64,000 nucleotides of DNA, from assembly GCA_040385245.1 (NCBI GenBank), contig JAZKHT010000001.1, forward strand, positions 682,001-746,000, written 5' to 3'. Source of the stretch: JAZKHT01 sp040385245 (GTDB lineage Bacteria > Pseudomonadota > Alphaproteobacteria > Rhodobacterales > Rhodobacteraceae). The position numbers and the translations under genes are program-made. Below are positions 58,502-64,000 of the stretch, piece by piece; within the stretch, counting starts at the first letter, position 1, and each line of letters starts with the position of its first letter. The notes under the pieces are model-generated. The model was not told the DNA's origin and made no database searches. It worked only from the letters and a program-made list of their open reading frames with translations.

Positions 58502-59970
58502 TTCAGGACCATGACCGGGCCGGCGGCTATTGGGGCGCGATCTACGCCTTTTGCGCCGTCAAGGGTCTGCAAGTCGTGATCGACGGCCCGGTGGGCTGTG
58601 AAAACCTGCCTGTGACATCCGTTCTGCATTACACCGACGGTCTGCCGCCGCATGAATTGCCCATCGTTGTCACGGGTTTGGGCGAAGAGGAACTGGGTCG
58701 CGAAGGCACCGAAGGCGCGATGCGGCGCGCGTGGAAAACGCTTGATCCGGCACTGCCTGCGGTGGTCGTCACCGGGTCCATCGCCGAAATGATTGGCGGC
58801 GGCGTCACGCCGATGGGCACCAACATCCAGCGTTTTCTGCCCCGCACCATCGACGAGGATCAGTGGCAGTGTGCCGATCGGGCGATGACCTGGATCTTCA
58901 CCGAATTCGGCATGACCAAGGGCCGGATGCCCCCCGAGGGCAAGCGTCCCGAAGGTGCCAAACCGCGGGTCAACATCCTTGGCCCAATGTACGGCGTCTT
59001 CAACATGGCGTCCGACCTGCACGAAATCCGCCGTCTGGTCGAAGGCATCGGGGCCGAGATCAACATGGTCCTGCCACTGGGCGCGCATCTGGCCGAAATG
59101 CGCCATTTGGTCGATGCGGACGTGAACGTGGTGATGTACCGCGAATTCGGCCGCGGTCTGGCCGAGGTCTTGGGTAAACCCTATCTGCAAGCGCCCGTCG
59201 GCCTTGATTCCACAACGAAATTCCTGCGCAAGCTGGGGGAACTGCTGGGGCTGGACCCCGAACCCTTTATCGCGCGGGAAAAGCATTCGACGCTGAAACC
59301 GGTGTGGGATCTGTGGCGGTCGGTCACGCAGGATTTCTTTGGCACGGCAAACTTTGCCATCGTCGCCAACGAGACTTATGCGCGCGGCGTGCGGGCCTAT
59401 CTGGAAACCGATCTGGGCCTGCCTTGTGCCTTTGCGGTGGCGCGGGTTGCCGGGTCAAAGACCAACAACGAACAGGTGCGCGCGCTGATGAAACAGCACC
59501 GCCCGCTGATCGTGATGGGGTCGATCAACGAGAAGATGTATCTTGCAGAACTGAAGGGCGGGCACGGCCCGGCCCCCAGTTTCATCGCCGCCAGCTTTCC
59601 CGGCGCTGCCATCCGGCGGCACACGGGCACGCCCTTCATGGGCTATGCGGGCTGCGTCTGGATTTTGCAGGAAGTGTGCAACGGCCTGTTCGAGGCGCTG
59701 TTCCACATCCTGCCGCTGGGCACCGACATGGACAGTGCCGCAGCGACCCCCACCACCCTGCGCCGCGACTTCCCTTGGGATGTCGATGCGCAGGCAGAAC
59801 TGGACCGGATCGTATCGGAACACCCGATCCTGACCCGCATTTCCGCCGCACGGACCCTGCGCGACGCCGCCGAGAAATTGGCGTTGGACCAAGGGGCCGA
59901 ACGCGTCGTCAGGGAAACGGTCGAGGCCCTGCGCGGCCCCAACCAACCAACAAAGGGAGGCACAGCATGA
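58495..59970 (+). CDS. bchZ: Chlorophyllide a reductase subunit Z
   Basis: Partner of BchY; 491 residues from MLIQDHDRAGGYWGA. Conserved start GLQVVIDGPVGCENLPVTSVLHYTDGLPPHELPIVVTG carries a cluster cysteine and the LPPHE block. The C-terminal domain resembles that of BchB (AQAELDRIVSEHPILTRISAARTLRDAAEK). The stop overlaps pufQ (ATGA), so bchCXYZ reads into puf. Confidence 0.96.
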   Translation: MLIQDHDRAGGYWGAIYAFCAVKGLQVVIDGPVGCENLPVTSVLHYTDGLPPHELPIVVTGLGEEELGREGTEGAMRRAWKTLDPALPAVVVTGSIAEMIGGGVTPMGTNIQRFLPRTIDEDQWQCADRAMTWIFTEFGMTKGRMPPEGKRPEGAKPRVNILGPMYGVFNMASDLHEIRRLVEGIGAEINMVLPLGAHLAEMRHLVDADVNVVMYREFGRGLAEVLGKPYLQAPVGLDSTTKFLRKLGELLGLDPEPFIAREKHSTLKPVWDLWRSVTQDFFGTANFAIVANETYARGVRAYLETDLGLPCAFAVARVAGSKTNNEQVRALMKQHRPLIVMGSINEKMYLAELKGGHGPAPSFIAASFPGAAIRRHTGTPFMGYAGCVWILQEVCNGLFEALFHILPLGTDMDSAAATPTTLRRDFPWDVDAQAELDRIVSEHPILTRISAARTLRDAAEKLALDQGAERVVRETVEALRGPNQPTKGGTA

Positions 59971-60197
59971 GCGATCATACCGCCAATGGCGCAGGCCATC
60001 ACCAAGGCCACCCGGCCCGCGCCCCGCGGATCGAGTTCTACGCTTATTTCGCGATCATCTTTCTGGTCGCCATCCCGCTTTCACTGGTCGCCTGGGTCTT
60101 TCAGACGATCACCGACCGCCGCCTGCCCGCGATGGGTCCGCTTGCGCGGGCTTGGCGCGAGGCCGGGGCGATCACGCCCGCCATCTTTCGGCCCTGA
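59967..60197 (+). CDS. pufQ: PufQ, bacteriochlorophyll-related small membrane protein
   Basis: A 76-residue protein with a His-rich polar start (HTANGAGHHQGH), then PRIEFYAYFAIIFLVAIPLSLVAWVFQ as the single membrane helix, and the typical ending LARAWREAGAITPAIFRP. PufQ stimulates bacteriochlorophyll formation in R. capsulatus. The ATG overlaps the bchZ stop. The 179-base gap to pufB likely contains the main puf promoter or mRNA processing sites. Confidence 0.93.
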   Translation: MSDHTANGAGHHQGHPARAPRIEFYAYFAIIFLVAIPLSLVAWVFQTITDRRLPAMGPLARAWREAGAITPAIFRP

Positions 60198-60324
60198 TGC
60201 CGAAAGTCGCGTCCCCGGCCTGAACGGGCGGGGGCAGGAACCAAAAGGGTCGCGCCCGGCCCGTCACCCATTCGCCGCCCCCCAAGGGGGACGGTGGAAA
60301 CTCGGAAGGGCATTCCGCCCGACC

Positions 60325-60384
60325 GTGAGCCCAGCCGCAGGGTATGCGGCGTCAGTCTACCCCTTCGGAGGATACGATGGCTGA
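60325..60384 (+). CDS. pufK: Candidate pufK leader ORF overlapping the pufB start
   Basis: A GTG-started frame of 20 codons including the stop (VSPAAGYAASVYPFGGYDG) that ends two bases after the second codon of pufB. R. sphaeroides has pufK, a 20-codon frame just before pufB that gates translation of the LH1 genes. Size and position agree. The GTG lacks a well-spaced ribosome-binding site, and I cannot compare the sequences directly. Confidence 0.4.
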   Translation: MSPAAGYAASVYPFGGYDG

Positions 60385-60526
60385 TAAATCCGACCTGAGT
60401 TTCACAGGTCTTACCGACGAGCAGGCGCAGGAACTGCATTCTGTCTACATGAGCGGGCTCTGGCTGTTCACAGCCGTTGCCGTTGTCGCGCATCTGGCAG
60501 TCTACATCTGGCGCCCGTGGTTCTGA
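60377..60526 (+). CDS. pufB: Light-harvesting 1 beta polypeptide
   Basis: The 49-residue membrane antenna polypeptide; MADKSDLSFTGLTDEQAQELH then the helix LWLFTAVAVVAHLAVYIW. His39 is the bacteriochlorophyll ligand and RPWF the typical end. GGAGG stands before the ATG. The in-frame ATG at 60344 would give an atypical extension and is rejected. Confidence 0.98.
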   Translation: MADKSDLSFTGLTDEQAQELHSVYMSGLWLFTAVAVVAHLAVYIWRPWF

Positions 60527-60539
60527 GGAGGATCAAGAC

Positions 60540-60719
60540 ATGTCGAAATTCTATAAAATCTGGCTGATCTTCGATCCCCGTCGCGTCTTTGTGGCACAGG
60601 GCGTGTTCCTGTTCCTGCTGGCGGCGATGATCCACCTCGTTCTGCTGTCCACGCCCGCCTACAACTGGTTCGATATCGCTTCGGCGAAGTACAACTACGT
60701 GGCTCCGGCAACTGAATAA
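60540..60719 (+). CDS. pufA: Light-harvesting 1 alpha polypeptide
   Basis: The 59-residue partner of PufB: MSKFYKIWLIFDPRRVFVAQGV, helix with His32 in AAMIHLVLLST as bacteriochlorophyll ligand, and the WF/Tyr-containing end. GAGGAGG precedes the ATG. It is followed by a strong hairpin, known in Rhodobacter to keep pufBA mRNA more stable than pufLMX. Confidence 0.98.
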   Translation: MSKFYKIWLIFDPRRVFVAQGVFLFLLAAMIHLVLLSTPAYNWFDIASAKYNYVAPATE

Positions 60720-60733
60720 GCGGAACTGCCCCA

Positions 60734-60767
60734 GTTGCGGGCGGCCTGACATCCGGTCGCCCGCGAC
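60734..60767 (+). promoter_or_regulatory. Intercistronic stabilising hairpin between pufA and pufL
   Basis: GTTGCGGGCGGCC (60734-60746) pairs with GGTCGCCCGCGAC (60755-60767): 13 base pairs including two G-U pairs, with an 8-base loop and no U-tract. Comparable structures in R. capsulatus slow 3'-5' decay of pufBA and set the LH1:RC ratio. Confidence 0.8.
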
Positions 60768-60852
60768 GATCCAATCATAACACCGACACCCCGGCTGGCC
60801 ACGGTGCGACATCGCATCGACAAGGACCGCCGAGCCAAGCGGAGAGGGAAGC

Positions 60853-61701
60853 ATGGCACTGCTCAGCTTCGAACGAAAATACCGCGTGCCGGGCGGCACG
60901 CTTGTCGGCGGGAACCTGTTCGACTTCTGGGTCGGCCCCTTCTACGTCGGCTTCTTTGGCGTCACGACGTTCTTTTTTGCCGCCTTGGGCACCATGCTGA
61001 TCCTGTACGGGGCGACCCTGCAGGGAACCTGGAACCCCTGGCTGATCTCGATCAACCCGCCGCCTGTCGAGAATGGGCTGGGCTTTGCACCTTTGGCGCA
61101 AGGCGGGCTGTGGCAGATCATCACGATCTGCGCGATCGGGGCCTTCGTGTCCTGGGCGCTGCGCGAGGTCGAGATTTGCCGCAAGCTGGGCATGGGGTTC
61201 CATGTCCCGGTAGCCTTTGGCGTGGCGATCTTTGCCTATATCACACTGGTCGTCATCCGGCCGATGCTGATGGGATCATGGGGCTATGCCTTTCCCTACG
61301 GCATCTGGACGCACCTCGATTGGGTGTCCAACACCGGCTACACCTACGGCAACTTTCACTACAATCCGGCCCATATGATCGCCGTCAGCTTCTTCTTCAC
61401 GACGGCGCTGGCGCTGTCGCTGCATGGCGGTCTGATCCTGTCGGCGGCGAACCCTGAAAAGGGCAAGGAAATGCGGACCCCCGATCACGAGGACACCTAT
61501 TTCCGCGACCTGATCGGCTATTCGGTCGGCACGCTGGGCATCCATCGGGTCGGCCTGTTGCTGGCCCTGAACGCCGGGTTCTGGAGCGCTGTCTGCATCG
61601 TGATTTCCGGCACCATCTGGTTTGATCAATGGGTCGTCTGGTGGGATTGGTGGCTGCAACTGCCGTGGTGGGCCGACATCGCAGGAGGCGTAAATGGCTG
61701 A
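60853..61701 (+). CDS. pufL: Photosynthetic reaction centre L subunit
   Basis: One half of the reaction-centre core; 282 residues, five membrane helices. Pigment and iron ligands are intact: His154 and His174 for bacteriochlorophylls, His191 and His231 for the non-haem iron (each one residue later than in R. sphaeroides). The MALLSFERKYRVPGGTLVGGNLFDFWVGPF start is standard. It overlaps pufM by eight bases (ATGGCTGA). Confidence 0.98.
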   Translation: MALLSFERKYRVPGGTLVGGNLFDFWVGPFYVGFFGVTTFFFAALGTMLILYGATLQGTWNPWLISINPPPVENGLGFAPLAQGGLWQIITICAIGAFVSWALREVEICRKLGMGFHVPVAFGVAIFAYITLVVIRPMLMGSWGYAFPYGIWTHLDWVSNTGYTYGNFHYNPAHMIAVSFFFTTALALSLHGGLILSAANPEKGKEMRTPDHEDTYFRDLIGYSVGTLGIHRVGLLLALNAGFWSAVCIVISGTIWFDQWVVWWDWWLQLPWWADIAGGVNG

Positions 61702-62617
61702 GTATCAGAACATTTTTACCCAGGTGCAGGTCCGCGCCGCGCCCGAAATGGGACTGGTCGAGGGGGTGGAGCTGTCAAACCGCACCAAGGGGGCCAGCTT
61801 TTCAACCCTTGCGGGCTGGCTTGGCAACGCCCAGTTGGGGCCGGTCTATCTGGGCACCATGGGCGTTATCTCGGTCGCCACCGGGGCCATCTGGTTCATG
61901 CTGGTGGGGGCCTGGTACTGGTATCAGGCAGGTCTTCATCCGGGCGTGTTCCTGCGGGACCTGTTCTGGTTCAGCCTGGAGCCGCCATCAGCCGAATACG
62001 GCCTTGGCTTTGCCCCCTTGGGCGAAGGCGGGCTGTGGCTGATCGCCAGCTTCTTCCTGCTGGTCAGCGTGATCAGCTGGTGGGTCCGCACCTACCTGCG
62101 GGCCACGGCCCTTGGGATGGGCAAGCACGTCTCCTGGGCCTTTGCCTCGGCGATCTGGTTGTTCCTGGTGCTGGGTCTGATCCGGCCGGTGCTGATGGGG
62201 TCGTGGTCCGAGGCGGTGCCCTATGGCATCTTCAGCCATCTGGACTGGACCAACAACTTCAGCCTGACCTACGGCAACCTGTTCTACAATCCGTTCCACG
62301 CGCTTTCCATCGCATTCCTCTATGGCTCGGCCTTGCTGTTCGCCATGCACGGGGCGACGATCCTGGCCGTCAGCCGCTTTGGTGGCGACCGGGAACTGGA
62401 ACAGATCGTGGACCGGGGCACGGCATCGGAACGCGCGGCCCTGTTCTGGCGCTGGACCATGGGGTTCAACGCCACGATGGAAGGTATCCATCGCTGGGCC
62501 TGGTGGTTTGCGGTGCTTGTCACGCTGACAGGCGGCATCGGCATCCTGCTGACCGGCACGGTCGTCGACAACTGGTATGTCTGGGCACAGGAACACGGCT
62601 ACGCGCCGATGGAATGA
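61694..62617 (+). CDS. pufM: Photosynthetic reaction centre M subunit
   Basis: Second core subunit; 307 residues ending at GYAPME. The start MAEYQNIFTQVQVRAAPEMG, GLGFAPLGEGGLW, and the His-containing helices (YGIFSHLDWTNNFSLTYGNLFYNPFHAL, FAMHGATIL, EGIHRWAWWFAV) correspond to the special-pair and iron ligands. There is no C-terminal extension, and pufX rather than pufC follows. Confidence 0.98.
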   Translation: MAEYQNIFTQVQVRAAPEMGLVEGVELSNRTKGASFSTLAGWLGNAQLGPVYLGTMGVISVATGAIWFMLVGAWYWYQAGLHPGVFLRDLFWFSLEPPSAEYGLGFAPLGEGGLWLIASFFLLVSVISWWVRTYLRATALGMGKHVSWAFASAIWLFLVLGLIRPVLMGSWSEAVPYGIFSHLDWTNNFSLTYGNLFYNPFHALSIAFLYGSALLFAMHGATILAVSRFGGDRELEQIVDRGTASERAALFWRWTMGFNATMEGIHRWAWWFAVLVTLTGGIGILLTGTVVDNWYVWAQEHGYAPME

Positions 62618-62626
62618 GGGAAAGCC

Positions 62627-62851
62627 ATGTCTGACAAGTACTTCGAAGAAACCCGCGAATCCACTCTGCGCACCTGGGTGCTGGGGCGGATGCTGGCGGG
62701 GGCAGGTTGGGGCGCGGTGTTCGTGGTCGTGATCGGGGTATTCCTCGGTGTGATCTGGGTCATCTCGCAACTGCTGCCCGATGCCAGCAAAGAGGCGCCG
62801 TCGCCTTATGGCTTTGTGATCGAGACGCCTGCGGAAACCGCGCAGGTCTAG
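62627..62851 (+). CDS. pufX: PufX, LH1 ring-opening and quinone-exchange protein
   Basis: A 74-residue single-span protein nine bases after pufM. The start MSDKYFEETRESTLRTWVLG, Gly-rich helix MLAGAGWGAVFVVVIGVF, and the polar tail after QLLPDASKE follow the Rhodobacter PufX layout (LRxWVxxxMxxGAGW...LP). PufX opens the LH1 ring for quinone exchange and is limited to Rhodobacter and close relatives. The sequence is diverged, as is usual for PufX. Confidence 0.92.
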   Translation: MSDKYFEETRESTLRTWVLGRMLAGAGWGAVFVVVIGVFLGVIWVISQLLPDASKEAPSPYGFVIETPAETAQV

Positions 62852-62857
62852 GCAACG

Positions 62858-62887
62858 GGGGCCGGGCGGCAGCCGCTGCCCGGCCCC
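62858..62887 (+). terminator. Strong GC hairpin just after pufX
   Basis: GGGGCCGGGCGGC (62858-62870) pairs with GCTGCCCGGCCCC (62875-62887) through one G-U pair around a 4-base loop. There is no U-tract; it probably protects the 3' end of puf mRNA. Confidence 0.65.
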
Positions 62888-62966
62888 GACAATTCGGGCC
62901 AGACGCCGGCCCGGATCCGGGGCGCAACCACAGCCCGGTTCCCTTCCTGTTGGCGACAGGGACCTG

Positions 62967-63000
62967 GTGCCGTGTGGTCAGTCCCACACGGCACTTTTTT
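62967..63000 (+). terminator. Intrinsic terminator of the puf operon
   Basis: GTGCCGTGTGG (62967-62977) pairs exactly with CCACACGGCAC (62984-62994), followed directly by six Ts: a textbook rho-independent terminator 20 bases before dxs, which must have its own promoter or depend on read-through. Confidence 0.92.
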
Positions 63001-63019
63001 GCCCTTGGAGGAGCCCGCC

Positions 63020-64000
63020 ATGACCCATTCCCCCCTGCTTGACCGCGTCACCGGCCCCGCCGACCTGAAGGCGCTGTCTGATGCCGAATTGGGCCGCCTT
63101 GCCACCGAGGTGCGGCAAGAGGTGATCAATGTGGTGTCCGAAACCGGCGGGCATCTGGGGTCATCGCTGGGGGTCGTCGAACTAACCGTCGCCATCCATG
63201 CTGTGTTCAACGCGCCCGCGGACAAGCTGATCTGGGACGTGGGCCACCAATGCTATCCGCACAAGATTTTGACCGGGCGGCGCGAACAGATGCGGTCGTT
63301 GCGGCAGGGGGGCGGGCTGTCGGGGTTCACCAAACGGTCGGAATCCGGGTTTGATCCCTTTGGCGCGGCCCATTCGTCCACCTCGATCAGCGCAGCACTT
63401 GGCTTTGCCATGGGGCGCGAACTGGGGATGCCTGTGGGCGACACCATCGCCGTGATCGGGGACGGTGCCATCACCGCCGGCATGGCGTACGAGGCGATGA
63501 ACCATGCAGGCCACCTGAACAAACGCCTGTTCGTCATCCTGAACGACAACGACATGAGCATTGCCCCCCCCGTGGGCGCCATGTCGAAATATCTGCTGGG
63601 CCTGTCGGCCGGATCGCCCTTTGCCGCGCTGAAGGCGGTGGCCGACGGGTTCGAGGCGGCGCTGCCCGGCCCGATGCGCGACGGCGCGCGCCGGGCGCGG
63701 GCGCTGGTCACCGGCATGCCAGGCGGCGGCACCTTGTTCGAGGAACTGGGCTTCAGCTACATCGGTCCGATTGACGGGCACGACATGCCGTCGCTGCTGG
63801 CCACCCTGCGCGCCGCCCGCACCCGCGCCACAGGGCCGGTGCTGATCCACGCCGTCACGGTCAAGGGCAAGGGCTTTGCCCCTGCGGAGTCGGCGGCGGA
63901 CAAGTATCACGGCGTGGGCAAATTCAACCCGGCCACGGGCGAACAGGCGAAATCGAAATCCAACGCCCCCGCCTATACCTCGGTCTTTGGCAATGCCCTG
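63020..64000 (+). CDS. dxs: 1-deoxy-D-xylulose-5-phosphate synthase (3'-truncated by window edge)
   Basis: Thiamine-diphosphate enzyme joining pyruvate and glyceraldehyde 3-phosphate, first step of the MEP isoprenoid route. About 327 of some 640 residues are visible. Blocks: VSETGGHLGSSLGVVELTVAIH, WDVGHQCYPHKILTGRR, the thiamine motif GDGAITAGMAYEAMNHAG, and LNDNDMSIAPPVGAMSKYL. GGAGGAG precedes the ATG. Location after puf is found in Rhodobacter species and ties precursor supply to pigment synthesis. Confidence 0.96.
   Translation, partial: MTHSPLLDRVTGPADLKALSDAELGRLATEVRQEVINVVSETGGHLGSSLGVVELTVAIHAVFNAPADKLIWDVGHQCYPHKILTGRREQMRSLRQGGGLSGFTKRSESGFDPFGAAHSSTSISAALGFAMGRELGMPVGDTIAVIGDGAITAGMAYEAMNHAGHLNKRLFVILNDNDMSIAPPVGAMSKYLLGLSAGSPFAALKAVADGFEAALPGPMRDGARRARALVTGMPGGGTLFEELGFSYIGPIDGHDMPSLLATLRAARTRATGPVLIHAVTVKGKGFAPAESAADKYHGVGKFNPATGEQAKSKSNAPAYTSVFGNAL

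Noticed and set aside
60344..60376. Longer PufB starting at the ATG at 60344
   Set aside because: LH1 beta polypeptides start at MADKSDLSFTG; the upstream residues are atypical and the GGAGG is placed for 60377.

Overview
The window is about 64 kb of high-GC alphaproteobacterial chromosome, almost certainly from a phototrophic member of the Rhodobacteraceae close to Rhodobacter in the broad sense. The evidence is a contiguous photosynthesis gene cluster in Rhodobacter-like order, a pufX gene in place of pufC, a complete spheroidene/spheroidenone carotenoid set (crtA,B,C,D,E,F,I), and PpsR/AerR regulators with their TGT-N12-ACA operators. No rRNA, tRNA, CRISPR array, insertion sequence or prophage was seen.

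Layout. (1) 1-3.1 kb: end of a polyol (sorbitol/mannitol) ABC transporter operon: the ATPase, truncated by the window edge, plus sorbitol and mannitol dehydrogenases. (2) 3.3-9.1 kb: urease operon ureD-A-B-C-E-F-G, with two small unknown genes on the same strand and one convergent small gene between ureC and ureE. (3) 9.1-10.9 kb: a leftward family 2 glycosyltransferase and a possible small partner. (4) 11.2-17.3 kb: urtABCDE urea ABC transporter behind a structured leader. (5) 17.3-63 kb: photosynthesis gene cluster. (6) 63-64 kb: start of dxs, which makes isoprenoid precursors for carotenoids and the bacteriochlorophyll tail.

The photosynthesis cluster is built from divergent and convergent blocks. 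Leftward: bchF-N-B-H-L-M-lhaA-puhA-B-C-bciE-acsF-puhE-hemA, then cycA (cytochrome c2). Rightward: aerR/ppaA-ppsR, then bchE-J-G-(pucC-like)-P-idi. Leftward: crtA-bchI-D-O. Rightward: crtI-B-tspO. Leftward: crtD-C. Rightward: crtE-F, then bchC-X-Y-Z-pufQ-B-A-L-M-X. Nearly every junction inside a block is a 4-base ATGA-type stop/start overlap, so translation is probably coupled. The set covers 5-aminolevulinate synthesis, Mg chelation, methylation, ring cyclisation by both the O2-dependent (AcsF+BciE) and O2-independent (BchE) routes, protochlorophyllide and chlorophyllide reduction, tail esterification, carotenoid synthesis, the RC/LH1 polypeptides and their assembly factors.

Regulation visible in the DNA: eleven TGT-N12-ACA palindromes lie in the five control regions of the cluster and upstream of bchE. 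bchE additionally has two FNR-type boxes. Unusual translation signals include a probable CTG start for bchD, a probable ATT start for crtA, GTG starts for several genes, and a strong hairpin touching the puhE start. A dispersed GC-rich repeat lies in four gene gaps, and a similar copy lies in frame inside bchB.
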